64,000 nucleotides of DNA from Flavobacterium ardleyense (GCF_033547075.1 NZ_CP137891.1:620001-684000); one strand, 5' to 3'; shown: positions 27,601 to 37,361, counted from the stretch's first letter. Numbers and translations are program-made. The notes: a model not told the origin generated them from the letters alone.

Positions 27601-28626
27601 TTACTGCTTATATTCTTTTACTGCATCAATAAATGCTTTGGCGTGGTCTATTGGAATATGAGGTAGAATTCCGTGCCCTAGATTTACGATGTATTTGTCT
27701 TTTCCGAATTCGTCAATCATTTCGTGAACCATTTTCTTGATCACAGGAATTGGAGACATTAGTCTTGAAGGGTCAAAATTTCCTTGCAAAGTGATGTTTC
27801 CACCTGTCAAGTATCTAGCGTTTGTTGGAGAACAAGTCCAATCTACTCCAAGTGCAGAGGCGCGGCTTTTTGACATTTCGCCAAGTGCAAACCAACATCC
27901 TTTTCCGAAAACGATTACCGGAGTTTCATCTGCCAACGCTTCGATAATCTGATTGATATATTTCCAAGAGAATTCTTGGTAATCAGCTGGAGCTAACATT
28001 CCGCCCCAAGAATCAAAAATCTGAACTGCATTTACACCAGATTTTACTTTTTCTTTTAGGTAAAGAATTGTGGTATCGGTAATTTTTTGAAGTAAAACGT
28101 GTGCAGCTTCTGGATATTGAAAACAAAATCCTTTTGCTTTATCAAAACTTTTTGAACCTCTTCCTTCTACAGCATAACACATAATTGTCCAAGGTGAACC
28201 TGCAAATCCGATAAGTGGAACCTCATCGTTAAGCATCTCTTTGGTCAATTTAATAGCATCAAAAACGTATTGTAATGTTTCGTGAACATCTGGAACTATT
28301 ACTCTTTCTACATCTTGAGGTGTGCGAATTGGATTTGGAACAAAAGGTCCAAAATCTTCTTTCATCAATACTTCAAGTCCCATTGCTTGCGGAATTACAA
28401 GAATATCTGAGAATAAAATCGCTGCATCTGGAGCAATTCTTCTTATAGGTTGTACGGTAATTTCGGCAGCAATTTCAGGTGTTCTACAACGTGTAAAGAA
28501 ATCGTATTTATCGCGCAAGGCCATAAATTCTGGCAAATATCTTCCCGCCTGACGCATCATCCAAACTGGTGGTCTTTCGACAGATTCACCTTTTAAAGCT
28601 CTTAGAAATAAATCGTTTTTTATCAT
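27601..28626 (-). CDS. hemE: Uroporphyrinogen decarboxylase
   Basis: 341 residues. It converts uroporphyrinogen III to coproporphyrinogen III. Signature 1 is [16 protein letters not shown] (~18-33) and signature 2 is [16 protein letters not shown] (~140-155). The catalytic Asp lies in [14 protein letters not shown]. It follows hemD by 18 bp on the same strand. REP hairpins begin 12 bp past its stop. Confidence 0.96.
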   Translation of the reverse strand: MIKNDLFLRALKGESVERPPVWMMRQAGRYLPEFMALRDKYDFFTRCRTPEIAAEITVQPIRRIAPDAAILFSDILVIPQAMGLEVLMKEDFGPFVPNPIRTPQDVERVIVPDVHETLQYVFDAIKLTKEMLNDEVPLIGFAGSPWTIMCYAVEGRGSKSFDKAKGFCFQYPEAAHVLLQKITDTTILYLKEKVKSGVNAVQIFDSWGGMLAPADYQEFSWKYINQIIEALADETPVIVFGKGCWFALGEMSKSRASALGVDWTCSPTNARYLTGGNITLQGNFDPSRLMSPIPVIKKMVHEMIDEFGKDKYIVNLGHGILPHIPIDHAKAFIDAVKEYKQ

Positions 28627-28644
28627 TGTAATTAAATTTTTTAT

Positions 28645-29337
28645 CTAAAGTGATTTAGATGTTTTATAATAATTTAGAACCTGAATAATTGTATTCTCAA
28701 CCGTTTGAACAGTTGCAATATGAATCTGATCTTCTGAAACATATCGATTAATTAGCGCTTGGGAAGTCGTTCTGCCAATGCAGAAATACTGCTGATCTTT
28801 CTCCAAAGAATTTTCCATTAAATAACTATCTACTCCACTTGGACTGAAAAATAATATAGCTTCCGCCGAAGATTGGATCATTTGTGGCGACAAAACCGTT
28901 TTATAAACTTCAATTTCGTTATAGCTGATATTATGATCCTTGAGACCTTGAGGAATCGTTTCGTGTCTTAAATTTCCAGAGAAAAAAGTATATTTTCTAT
29001 CCGAATATTTCGAACCGAGAATTTCTACAAGTTCCGCAGCATAATTGGTAAATTCCAACACTTCAAAACCATTTTTCTCTAATAAATCTTTGGTTTTAAT
29101 TCCAACACAAAAAACTGGTTTAGACTTTAAATCCCCCACTTTCGAAGTTTTTAAAACTGAAGTTACCGAATTTTGACTAGTGAAAATTAGATTCTCGTTT
29201 GTGTCTTTAATTTCAACCGCATAATATTCGATGCTAATAAAATTGGCTTCAACCACTGTCAGCCCAGCATTCAGCAGAAACTGCTTCTGATTGGGTCGTA
29301 ATATTTTTGTGGATAAAACTCGAACTGTATCGTGCAT
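28645..29337 (-). CDS. hemD: Uroporphyrinogen-III synthase
   Basis: A 230-residue HemD. The family is weakly conserved, but the two-lobe pattern is visible, with FTSQNSVTSVLK (~50-61), VFCVGIKTKDLLEKNGF (~75-91), and the closing lobe ILFFSPSGVDSYL and YFCIGRTTSQAL (~185-196). It closes hydroxymethylbilane with inversion of ring D. Position between hemC and hemE supports the call. Confidence 0.93.
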   Translation of the reverse strand: MHDTVRVLSTKILRPNQKQFLLNAGLTVVEANFISIEYYAVEIKDTNENLIFTSQNSVTSVLKTSKVGDLKSKPVFCVGIKTKDLLEKNGFEVLEFTNYAAELVEILGSKYSDRKYTFFSGNLRHETIPQGLKDHNISYNEIEVYKTVLSPQMIQSSAEAILFFSPSGVDSYLMENSLEKDQQYFCIGRTTSQALINRYVSEDQIHIATVQTVENTIIQVLNYYKTSKSL

Positions 29338-29368
29338 CGCAATATTCTTTATAGAAAAATCAGGAGGA

Positions 29369-30283
29369 TTATTTTTTTAAGTCTTTCTTAATCTGAGCCA
29401 TAATAACATCTCCGCCTCTTGACAGGATTTCTCTGGCACATTCCTGTCCAAATTCTGCGTACTCATCGATACTTATTGTCTTTTCGATGTCAATTTTCTG
29501 AGCACCATCAAGAGAAAACAATCCGCCTTTAAAGCGAATTTCATCGTCAATAATTGTAGCAAGTGCCCCAATAGGAGCTGTACATCCACCTTCAAGAGTC
29601 TTTAAAAACATTCTTTCAACGTGGGTGCAAATTTCTGCTTCCTGATTATTTAATTTGGCAACAGCCTCCTTACAATAATCATCGTTTGCCATCACCACAA
29701 CCACCATCGCGCCTTGTGCAGGTGCGGGAATCATCCAATCTAGTTCTTGAAAATTCGCTGGTTTTTTGTTGATACGGTTTAGTCCGGCAGCAGCAAATAC
29801 TGCTCCTTCCCAAGGATTGTCGGCAAGTTTCTGCAGTCTTGTATTTACATTTCCACGCAAATCTACAACCTGATGATTTGGATATCTATTAAGCCATTGT
29901 GCTTGTCTTCTCAACGATCCTGTAGCAATTGTGCAAGGCGCTTGAAAATCCACTTCGCCTTTTTTGACAATGATGTCAAGAGTACTTTCACGCTCCAAAA
30001 CTGCAACTTGTTCTATTCCCAAAGGCAAAGCGGTCGGCACATCCTTCATAGAATGTACTGCTATATCTACCTGATTGGTAATCATTGCAACGTCTAAAGT
30101 TTTGGTGAAAATTCCTGTGATTCCAAACTCATATAATGGTTTGTCAAGAACGATATCTCCTACAGATTTGATGGGAACGATTTCGGTATTATAGCCTAAA
30201 TCTCTTAGTTTATCTTGAACGTGATTGGCTTGCCAGAGTGCAAGTTCACTATCTCTAGTTCCAATTCTGATGATTTTTGTCAT
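29369..30283 (-). CDS. hemC: Hydroxymethylbilane synthase
   Basis: A 304-residue porphobilinogen deaminase. The motif IGTRDSELALWQANHV opens the protein. The dipyrromethane cofactor is held by Cys in LEGGCTAPIGA (~233-243), and the Arg-rich substrate site is in ATGSLRRQAQW. It polymerises four porphobilinogens. Its ATG overlaps the hemA stop by 4 bp, so translation is coupled. Confidence 0.96.
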   Translation of the reverse strand: MTKIIRIGTRDSELALWQANHVQDKLRDLGYNTEIVPIKSVGDIVLDKPLYEFGITGIFTKTLDVAMITNQVDIAVHSMKDVPTALPLGIEQVAVLERESTLDIIVKKGEVDFQAPCTIATGSLRRQAQWLNRYPNHQVVDLRGNVNTRLQKLADNPWEGAVFAAAGLNRINKKPANFQELDWMIPAPAQGAMVVVVMANDDYCKEAVAKLNNQEAEICTHVERMFLKTLEGGCTAPIGALATIIDDEIRFKGGLFSLDGAQKIDIEKTISIDEYAEFGQECAREILSRGGDVIMAQIKKDLKK

Positions 30284-31536
30284 TTTGCCAGCGCTTCAAT
30301 TTGAAAGATCTTTTCGATCCATTCGATACTTTCATCTACCATTGTGTCATCATCTTTAAGGTGATTGGCAAAATGAGTAGTTATTTTTTGAATAATTCTA
30401 TTGCTAATAATTTCTGCTTGCTCTTCGTGAAAATCGCTGAATTTCTTACGCTGAAAGTTTAGTTCATTCTGCTTGATCGAATTCAGTTTTGCTTTAAGTG
30501 CAAAAATTGTTGGAGCAAACTTGCGGTCTTTTAGCCACGCTTTAAATTCGCTTTTTACCTCTTCAATAATCGCTTCGGCAGCAGGAATTTGTTTTTTTCT
30601 ATTGATAAGAGTTTCGTCAGTCATTTGTGCGAGGTCATCCATGTGCACAAGAGTAACTCCTGGAATTGACTTCACATTCTCGTCTACATTCTTTGGAATC
30701 GATAGATCAAGAATAAGCAAAGGCTTTTTTATATTTAAAATTGCTGCATCAACAGTTGGCTTTTGAGCTCCTGTTGCAACAATTAGAACGTCTGCTTTCT
30801 GAATTTCTAACTGAAGATCGCTGAAGTCTTGCACGATAAGATTAAATTTTCCAGCAACTTCTAGCGCTCTGTCTTTGGTACGATTAATCAGTGTGATGTG
30901 ATCATTTTTGGTATGCTTTACTAAATTTTCACAAGTATTACGACCAATTTTCCCTGTACCAAAAAGAAGAATATTTTTATTTTTAAGATCCTCGATACTG
31001 CGCATTATGTACTGTACAGATGCAAAAGATACTGAAGTAGCACCCGAACTAATTTGAGTTTCGTTCTTAATTCTCTTACTCGCTTGAATCACACAATTAA
31101 TAAGCCTCTCCATAAAAGCGTTGGTAAGACCCATATTTTTCGCTTCTGCAAAACCGTTTTTTATCTGGCTTATAATTTCAAAGTCACCTAGAATCTGACT
31201 ATCTAATCCCGTACCAACTCTAAATAAATGATTAACTGCCTCATTGTTTTTATATACATAGGCAACTTTTTGGAAATCTTCAACTGTACCTAAACTATGA
31301 TTGCATAAAAGCTGAATTAATTGGAAAGGGTGCTCTGCATAACCGTAAATCTCAGTTCGATTGCAAGTAGAAATAACGATTAAACTTTCCAAACCATTTT
31401 CCTTCGCTTCCGCTAAAAGATTTGTTTTTGCTGCCGAATCTACACTAAACTTTCCTCTCATACCGGCGTCAGCTTTCTTGTAGCTTAGTCCAATAGCGTA
31501 AAAGGTTAGGTGCTTCGACGAGTTGTAATTTTCCAT
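30280..31536 (-). CDS. hemA: Glutamyl-tRNA reductase
   Basis: 418 residues from the ATG at 31536 (MENYNSSKHLTFYAIGLSY). The longer frame opens with a TTG inside the -7 box and is rejected. The catalytic motif STCNRTEIYG (Cys ~ residue 50), the Rossmann GTGKIGRNTCENL and the C-terminal dimerisation helix are all present. It makes glutamate-1-semialdehyde from Glu-tRNA, the first and usually regulated step of C5 haem synthesis. It heads the hemA-C-D-E run and diverges from the AraC gene. Confidence 0.95.
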   Translation of the reverse strand: MENYNSSKHLTFYAIGLSYKKADAGMRGKFSVDSAAKTNLLAEAKENGLESLIVISTCNRTEIYGYAEHPFQLIQLLCNHSLGTVEDFQKVAYVYKNNEAVNHLFRVGTGLDSQILGDFEIISQIKNGFAEAKNMGLTNAFMERLINCVIQASKRIKNETQISSGATSVSFASVQYIMRSIEDLKNKNILLFGTGKIGRNTCENLVKHTKNDHITLINRTKDRALEVAGKFNLIVQDFSDLQLEIQKADVLIVATGAQKPTVDAAILNIKKPLLILDLSIPKNVDENVKSIPGVTLVHMDDLAQMTDETLINRKKQIPAAEAIIEEVKSEFKAWLKDRKFAPTIFALKAKLNSIKQNELNFQRKKFSDFHEEQAEIISNRIIQKITTHFANHLKDDDTMVDESIEWIEKIFQIEALAK

Positions 31537-31563
31537 ATTTGAAGATATCTCTTTAAGACGATA

Positions 31564-31571
31564 CAAAACTA
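31564..31571 (-). promoter_or_regulatory. -7 box of hemA
   Basis: TAGTTTTG on the minus strand fits TAnnTTTG, 28 bp before the hemA ATG, and decides the start. No convincing -33 TTTG was seen. Confidence 0.55.
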
Positions 31572-31665
31572 TCGCTATCTTACCGATGAAAGTAACGCTA
31601 GAAGTACTTTTTATAACGCTATAAGCTTTTAGAATTATAAATCGTTTCTTTTTAGTAAAATAGCG

Positions 31666-31673
31666 TAACTTTG
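31666..31673 (+). promoter_or_regulatory. -7 box of the AraC gene
   Basis: TAACTTTG on the plus strand fits TAnnTTTG, 93 bp before the AraC ATG, leaving a leader of about 85 nt. The hemA and AraC promoters are divergent in the same 230-bp gap, so one regulator could serve both. Confidence 0.6.
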
Positions 31674-31765
31674 CAATGAAATCAGCTTGTTAGAGTGGTT
31701 CAATTTAGAGTTGTTCTAAATAAGAATCTCTCAAATGTTAAATTTTATTTTAAAAAAACATCGCT

Positions 31766-32644
31766 ATGGGTTCTCCCGAAATTATTACAATTGAAGAAGA
31801 TTTCATTATAATCAAATCTGAAAACAATACTTCAGAAACTGAATTTGTCTCGCATTCTGTGAGTACTGGCCTGATACAGTTTCATTTTCAACTGAAAGGA
31901 AAGTCGAAATTTATTTTCAATAATGGTTCGTATGCATTGGAACTTCGTGATAGTAAATCCCTGTTTTTATACAATCCGCAGAAGGAGCTTCCGCTAAATT
32001 TAGAACTAGGCGCAGAATCTTGGGTGATCACAGTTTTGATTTCCATCAAAAAATTTCACGCGTTGTTTTCCAATGAAGCAAATTATATCAGCTTTCTAAA
32101 TTCCGATAATAAGGACAAAAAATATTACAAAGAAGAAGATGTAAGTCCGTCGATGGCAATCGTGCTTAGTCAGATGTTTCATTACAACCTTCACTCATCA
32201 ATCAAGAATCTTTACTTTAAAGGAAAAGGTTACGAAATTTTAAGTCTCTACTTTAATCAGAGCGAGGATCCAGTTTCTGAGCAGTGTCCTTTTTTAAGTG
32301 ATGAAGACAATGTGCTTAAAATTCGAAAAGCAAAAGACATTATTATCGCCAATATGACCGAGCCTCCCGGACTTCAAGAGTTGGCAGATCAGGTGGGATT
32401 GACTTTGAAGAAATTGAAAATGGGTTTTAAACAAATTTATGGCGACACAGTATTTGGATTCCTCTTCGATTACAAAATGGATTACGCTCGAAAATTACTC
32501 GACAGCGGTTCGTATAATGTAAATGAAGTAGGTCTCAAAATTGGCTACAGCACCGGAAGTCACTTTATTGCTGCTTTTAAAAAGAAATATGCCACTACTC
32601 CCAAAAAATATTTAATGTCTCTTGTAGTTAATGAGACGAAATAA
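31766..32644 (+). CDS. AraC-family transcriptional regulator
   Basis: 292 residues. The N-terminal ~170 residues form a beta-rich cupin-like sensory domain (TGLIQFHFQLKGKSKFIF). The C-terminal AraC HTH pair covers ~195-290, including GLQELADQVGLTLKKLKMGFKQIYG and VGLKIGYSTGSHFIAAFKKKYATTPKKYL. It is placed between hemA (divergent) and hemH (35 bp downstream, same strand), so I infer it regulates haem or iron genes; the ligand is unknown. Confidence 0.92.
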   Translation: MGSPEIITIEEDFIIIKSENNTSETEFVSHSVSTGLIQFHFQLKGKSKFIFNNGSYALELRDSKSLFLYNPQKELPLNLELGAESWVITVLISIKKFHALFSNEANYISFLNSDNKDKKYYKEEDVSPSMAIVLSQMFHYNLHSSIKNLYFKGKGYEILSLYFNQSEDPVSEQCPFLSDEDNVLKIRKAKDIIIANMTEPPGLQELADQVGLTLKKLKMGFKQIYGDTVFGFLFDYKMDYARKLLDSGSYNVNEVGLKIGYSTGSHFIAAFKKKYATTPKKYLMSLVVNETK

Positions 32645-32679
32645 AAAAATAAGTTCAAAAAAAATAAATATACTGTAAT

Positions 32680-33699
32680 ATGAAGGGTGTTTTATTAGTA
32701 AATCTAGGTTCTCCTCAAAGTCCAACTCCAAAAGATGTAAAGCCATATCTTGACGAATTCTTGATGGACAAATATGTGATCGATGTTCCGTTTTTATTGC
32801 GTGCATTGTTGGTTCGCGGAATTATTTTGCAAGCACGTCCTAAAAAGTCTGCCGCGGCTTACGCCAAAATCTGGTGGCCTGAAGGTTCACCACTTATTGT
32901 ATTATCTGAAAGAATGCACAAGAAAGTTGAGCCGAAATCAAAAGTTCCAGTATCCCTAGCAATGCGTTATGGACAGCCGTCGTTAAAATCTGGATTGCAG
33001 GAATTGGTAGATCAAGGTGTAACTGAAATTATGTTGTTTCCGCTGTATCCTCAGTATGCAATGGCATCGACAATGACAATTGTAGAGCTTGCAGAAGATT
33101 TACGCAAAAAACATTTTCCACAAATCACGTTTACCCACGTACCTGCTTTTTACAACAAACCAGATTACATCAAAAATCTATCTGATTCGATTAAGGATTC
33201 ATTGAAAGATTTTGAGTACGACCATTTATTATTTTCATACCACGGAATTCCAGAAAGACATATTCGCAAAACAGACGTTACCAAATCTCACTGTAAGATA
33301 GATAAGAGCTGCTGCTCTACCCCATCACCAGCGCACGAATTCTGTTACCGTCATCAATGTTACGAAACTACAAGACTTGTAGTTGAAAAATTGGGAATTC
33401 CAGAAGGAAAATACAGTCAAACTTTTCAATCAAGACTTGCTGGAGACAAATGGCTTGACCCTTATACCGATGTGGAGATAAATAAATTACCTGAGAAAGG
33501 CGTGAAAAATCTTGCTGTTGTAACACCAGCCTTCGTTGCCGATTGTCTTGAAACTTTGGAGGAAATTGCAATGGAAGCAAATGACGAATTTCTTGCTCAC
33601 GGTGGAGAAAAATTCCACACCATCCCTTGTCTTAACGACGATGAAGCTTGGACCGATACTGTTGCTTCTTGGATTAATGATTGGGCTGTAGCCAAATAA
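32680..33699 (+). CDS. hemH: Ferrochelatase
   Basis: A 339-residue enzyme inserting Fe2+ into protoporphyrin. GVLLVNLGSPQSP opens the protein. The catalytic His is in LFSYHGIPERHIRK (~186-199), and Glu sits in the C-terminal TPAFVADCLETLEEI. A cysteine-rich stretch (CKIDKSCCSTPSPAHEFCYR, ~207-226) follows the catalytic loop and may hold a metal or Fe-S centre; this is an inference. It lies between the AraC regulator and hemJ. Confidence 0.95.
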   Translation: MKGVLLVNLGSPQSPTPKDVKPYLDEFLMDKYVIDVPFLLRALLVRGIILQARPKKSAAAYAKIWWPEGSPLIVLSERMHKKVEPKSKVPVSLAMRYGQPSLKSGLQELVDQGVTEIMLFPLYPQYAMASTMTIVELAEDLRKKHFPQITFTHVPAFYNKPDYIKNLSDSIKDSLKDFEYDHLLFSYHGIPERHIRKTDVTKSHCKIDKSCCSTPSPAHEFCYRHQCYETTRLVVEKLGIPEGKYSQTFQSRLAGDKWLDPYTDVEINKLPEKGVKNLAVVTPAFVADCLETLEEIAMEANDEFLAHGGEKFHTIPCLNDDEAWTDTVASWINDWAVAK

Positions 33700-33716
33700 A
33701 ATTAGCCTATTATTCT

Positions 33717-34259
33717 ATGGAATATTATAATTATATCAAATCCCTGCATCTCATTTTTGTAATCACTTGGTTTGCAGGGCTTTTTTATATCGTCCGACTT
33801 TTCGTTTATCAGATTGAAGCCGCTTCCAAAGAATCTCCCGAAAAGGAAATTTTGCAAAAGCAATATAAGATTATGACCTACAGATTGTGGTATATTATCA
33901 CTTGGCCTTCGGCTGTATTAGCAACACTTTTTGCAGTTGTCTTACTTATAATGATGCCCGAATGGCTGAATCAAGATTGGATGCATGTCAAGCTATTCTT
34001 TGTTTTAATGCTATTTTTATATCATTTTAAATGCCAGCAGATATTTACTTCTTTGCAAAATGATGATGTGAAATACACCTCAAATTATATGCGAATCTTT
34101 AATGAAGGTGCGACTTTGATTTTGTTTGCAGTGGTATTCTTAGTGATTTTAAAAAATGCTTTTAATTGGATTTTTGGAGTTATCGGAATCTTTGCATTTT
34201 CGATTATCTTGATGCTAGGATTTAAACTGTACAAAAGAATTCGAGAAAAAAACCAATAG
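33717..34259 (+). CDS. hemJ: HemJ-type protoporphyrinogen oxidase (CopD family)
   Basis: 180 residues from the ATG at 33717 (MEYYNYIKSLHLIFVITWFAG). The frame's earlier start lies in the hemH end. Four membrane helices are expected. The conserved His in KSLHLIFVITWFAGLFYIVR and a conserved Lys region (HVKLFFVLMLFLYHF) are visible. The family (UPF0093/HemJ) oxidises protoporphyrinogen IX in organisms without HemG or HemY. It follows hemH by 17 bp and completes the late pathway, so a protoporphyrin-dependent route is likely. Confidence 0.9.
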   Translation: MEYYNYIKSLHLIFVITWFAGLFYIVRLFVYQIEAASKESPEKEILQKQYKIMTYRLWYIITWPSAVLATLFAVVLLIMMPEWLNQDWMHVKLFFVLMLFLYHFKCQQIFTSLQNDDVKYTSNYMRIFNEGATLILFAVVFLVILKNAFNWIFGVIGIFAFSIILMLGFKLYKRIREKNQ

Positions 34260-34262
34260 CGT

Positions 34263-35735
34263 ATGGCGTTTAGCTTTAATATATCGATGTTGTCGTTGCG
34301 AACAAGAATATTCATTACGATGATATTGCTGATTGTAGTGTCATCTGTATTACTAGCGTCAATTTCGATTATTCAATTTAAAAGTGAGGCAAAACAGTAC
34401 CATCAAGAACGATTAGAAAATAAGGAAAATGCTATTAAGGAGCATATAAACTATATTCTTTCGACCACCACTTATCCGCTTACCACCGAGAATTTACCGC
34501 TGATTTTTAAAGATAGAATTTACGAACTTTCGGACATTCATAATTTGGAAATCAACATTTACGATCTTCAAGGAAATTTATTAAAGTCGTCTAAAGCAGC
34601 TTTTGCAATTGATCCTGTATCGCCGCCGATTCCGCAATATATTGTAAAGCTTGTTCAATCTTCGGTTGAAAAAAGATATGTTGATATTAAGAATATTGAC
34701 GGCAAGAAAAACCGAAGTTCCTTTAGTCAGCTTAAGGACGATAAGTTTAAACCGATGGGGATTTTGAATCTACCTTACGTTGAAGATGACGGATTTTACG
34801 AACGAGAACTTCAGAATTTCCTGTTACGTCTTGGTCAGGTCTATTCTTTTACCTTATTAATAGCTTTTGGATTGGCGTATATTCTTTCGACTTATATTAC
34901 AAAATCATTAAAAACGATCTCGGATAAGATTAATGAAACAACCTTACGTCAAAAAAATCAGAAGATTTTAGCTAGAGCAAATAGTAAAGAAGTTGATTTA
35001 TTGATTCAGGCATACAACGCAATGGTTGATGAACTTGAAGAAAGTGCCGATAAACTTGCGCAAAGTGAACGAGAAGAAGCTTGGCGCGAAATGGCCAAAC
35101 AAGTCGCTCACGAAATTAAGAATCCTCTGACTCCAATGCGATTGACCGTTCAGAATTTTCAACGAAAGTTTGATCCCGACGATCCAGATTTGATTGTAAA
35201 ACTGAACGATTATTCGAATATTTTAATTCAGCAGATAGATACAATGAACTCAGTTGCCTCAGCGTTTTCGAGTTTTGCTTCAATGCCAGCACAGCAAAAC
35301 GAAACCTTGAATGTTGTGGATGTTGTGGAATTAGCTTTGGAAATTTTCAATGAAGAATTTATAAGTTTCCATAGCGAAGAAGAAGTTATCAAAACGAAAA
35401 TTGATCGTACTCAATTGATTCGGATTATTACAAATCTGGTAAAAAATGCGATTCAGGCAATCCCTTCAAATGTAGAAAACAAATACGTTAAAGTTAGCAT
35501 TGAACGCGTTGATGAATCTGTACATATTAAAGTAGAAGATAATGGTGTGGGAATCGCAACTGCGAATTATCGACATATTTTCGAACCGAAATTCACCACA
35601 AAATCTAGCGGAATGGGATTAGGTCTCGGTATTATCAAAAATATCATCGAAAATTACAAAGGAACTATTACATTTGAATCAGAAGTAAACGAAGGAACTG
35701 TTTTTACGGTTTCCTTGCCAATTATTAAAAATTAA
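34263..35735 (+). CDS. Sensor histidine kinase (HAMP-HisKA-HATPase)
   Basis: 490 residues. The first membrane helix is at ~18-38 (IFITMILLIVVSSVLLASI) and the second at ~195-215, with a periplasmic sensor region between them. Then come HAMP (~215-265), HisKA with the phospho-acceptor in AKQVAHEIKNPLTPMRL (His ~283), and HATPase_c with N box NLVKNAIQAI, G1 VEDNGVGI and G2 GMGLGLGIIKNII. It resembles NtrY-like kinases. No response regulator is adjacent, so the partner is unknown. It starts 3 bp after hemJ. Confidence 0.92.
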   Translation: MAFSFNISMLSLRTRIFITMILLIVVSSVLLASISIIQFKSEAKQYHQERLENKENAIKEHINYILSTTTYPLTTENLPLIFKDRIYELSDIHNLEINIYDLQGNLLKSSKAAFAIDPVSPPIPQYIVKLVQSSVEKRYVDIKNIDGKKNRSSFSQLKDDKFKPMGILNLPYVEDDGFYERELQNFLLRLGQVYSFTLLIAFGLAYILSTYITKSLKTISDKINETTLRQKNQKILARANSKEVDLLIQAYNAMVDELEESADKLAQSEREEAWREMAKQVAHEIKNPLTPMRLTVQNFQRKFDPDDPDLIVKLNDYSNILIQQIDTMNSVASAFSSFASMPAQQNETLNVVDVVELALEIFNEEFISFHSEEEVIKTKIDRTQLIRIITNLVKNAIQAIPSNVENKYVKVSIERVDESVHIKVEDNGVGIATANYRHIFEPKFTTKSSGMGLGLGIIKNIIENYKGTITFESEVNEGTVFTVSLPIIKN

Positions 35736-35747
35736 AAAATCATAGAA

Positions 35748-36530
35748 ATGACATTTGAAAACATACTTATTTCCAAAGAAAATTCGATTCTAACTCTTAC
35801 AATCAATCGTCCAGAAAAACTGAATGCACTTAACAAAGCGCTTATTCAGGAGATGCACGATGCTATGAAAGAGATCGAGAAAGACAACGAAGTTCGTGTT
35901 GTAGTAATAACAGGAAGCGGCGCAAAAGCATTTGTTGCTGGAGCAGATATTTCGGAGTTTTCAGATTTCTCTATAGAAGAAGGTGCTCAACTTGCAGCAC
36001 AAGGACAAGAATTGTTGTTTAATCTAATCGAAAACTTTTCGAAACCAGTAATTGCGGCGGTTAACGGTTTTGCACTTGGTGGCGGATTAGAGCTTGCAAT
36101 GGCCTGCCACTTCCGTGTTGCATCTGACAATGCCAAAATGGGATTGCCAGAAGTATCTCTTGGAGTAATCCCTGGATATGGCGGAACACAACGTTTACCT
36201 CAACTTGTAGGAAAAGGAAAAGCAATGGAACTTATTATGACTGCTGGAATGCTAACGGCAGATGAGGCTAAAGAGTTAAAATTGGTAAACTATGTAGTTA
36301 CTCAAGAAGAACTTCTTGCACATTGCTACAGTATTGCTCAAAAGATCATCAAGAACTCTCCAATGGCTATTAGAAAAGCGATTAAAGCGGTTAATGCAAA
36401 CTTCCAATACGGAGTAAATGGATACGAAACTGAAATTAAAGCTTTTGGATATTGCTTTGGAACTGCAGATTTCAAAGAAGGAACTACAGCTTTCTTAGAA
36501 AAAAGAAAAGCAGTTTTCGCTGGAGAATAA
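35748..36530 (+). CDS. Enoyl-CoA hydratase/isomerase (crotonase)
   Basis: A 260-residue crotonase-fold enzyme. The oxyanion hole residues lie in AFVAGADISEF (~62-72) and FALGGGLELAMACHF (~104-118), and the catalytic Glu in PEVSLGVIPGYGGTQRL (~132-148). Both acid/base glutamates typical of hydratases are in place. It acts in fatty acid or amino acid degradation. It begins 12 bp after the kinase gene; an intrinsic terminator follows. Confidence 0.92.
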   Translation: MTFENILISKENSILTLTINRPEKLNALNKALIQEMHDAMKEIEKDNEVRVVVITGSGAKAFVAGADISEFSDFSIEEGAQLAAQGQELLFNLIENFSKPVIAAVNGFALGGGLELAMACHFRVASDNAKMGLPEVSLGVIPGYGGTQRLPQLVGKGKAMELIMTAGMLTADEAKELKLVNYVVTQEELLAHCYSIAQKIIKNSPMAIRKAIKAVNANFQYGVNGYETEIKAFGYCFGTADFKEGTTAFLEKRKAVFAGE

Positions 36531-36552
36531 TTCGGCAAAAGCCTAAAATAAT

Positions 36553-36583
36553 AAAGGAGCAACTTCAACGGTTGCTCCTTTTG
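36553..36583. terminator. Terminator after the crotonase gene
   Basis: A perfect 11-bp stem AAAGGAGCAAC / GTTGCTCCTTT (36553-36563 with 36571-36581) followed by TTTTG. It lies between convergent crotonase (plus) and HD hydrolase (minus) genes and can serve both. Confidence 0.88.
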
Positions 36584-36605
36584 TATTTTATAAATCTATC
36601 AAAAC

Positions 36606-37271
36606 TTAAAATCCCTTCGTTCCACATTCTTCGAAGAAGTTTTCGAGGAACAACTCCATAAACTGATGCCTTTCTTGAGCGATTTTCTTTGCAGTTTCGG
36701 TGTTCATTTTGTCTTTTAAAAGCAACAACTTTTCGTAGAAATGATTGATCGTTGGCGAATCAGATTTTTTATATTCTTCCTTAGTCATTGAAAAATTTGG
36801 TGTAATTTCAGGATTGTACAAAGCTCTATTTTTAAAACCTCCATAATTGAAAGTTCGAGCGATTCCCACCGCGCCAATTGCGTCGAGTCTATCGGCGTCT
36901 TGTACAATGTCGAGTTCAATAGATTTAAATTTCTGATCGAAGTTTCCACCCTTGAAAGAAATATTTTCGATAATAATAATTACCTGTTCGATAACTTCCG
37001 TGGCAACTTCTTGCTTAGAAAGAAATTCTCGAGCAATCTGAGGACCTCTGCTTTCGTCTCCGTCGTGAAACTTACTGTCGGCAACATCGTGTAGCAAAGC
37101 GCCTAGTTGAACCACGAGAAGATTGCAGTTTTCACCTTTGGCAATCTTTACTGCATTGTTCAAAACTCTTTCGGTGTGAAAATAATCGTGTCCGCCTTCA
37201 GCATCTTGTAATTGCTGTTTCAAGAATGTTTTAGTGTCTTCTATTAATTTTATATCGCTTGTTGTCATCAT
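36606..37271 (-). CDS. HD domain phosphohydrolase
   Basis: A 221-residue metal-dependent HD hydrolase. The first His lies in GGHDYFHTERVLNNA (~27-41), the HD doublet in GALLHDVADSKFHDG (~57-71), and the distal Asp in VQDADRLDAIGAVG (~126-139). It matches the YedJ-like group of uncharacterised nucleotide phosphohydrolases. Two adjacent ATGs start the frame. Substrate unknown. Confidence 0.9.
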   Translation of the reverse strand: MMTTSDIKLIEDTKTFLKQQLQDAEGGHDYFHTERVLNNAVKIAKGENCNLLVVQLGALLHDVADSKFHDGDESRGPQIAREFLSKQEVATEVIEQVIIIIENISFKGGNFDQKFKSIELDIVQDADRLDAIGAVGIARTFNYGGFKNRALYNPEITPNFSMTKEEYKKSDSPTINHFYEKLLLLKDKMNTETAKKIAQERHQFMELFLENFFEECGTKGF

Positions 37272-37317
37272 AATTTAATGATTTGAAATACTTGATTTTG
37301 TTTTGGGGCACGGATTA

Positions 37318-37361
37318 TAAATCCGCGCTATCGGTTTAGGTAAATCCGCGCTATCGGTTTA
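37318..37361. repeat. Two-copy direct repeat, 23-bp period
   Basis: TAAATCCGCGCTATCGGTTT occurs at 37318 and again at 37341, each followed by an A. It lies between the HD gene and the small lipoprotein gene. Preceded by GGATTATAAATCC, a short palindrome. Confidence 0.75.
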
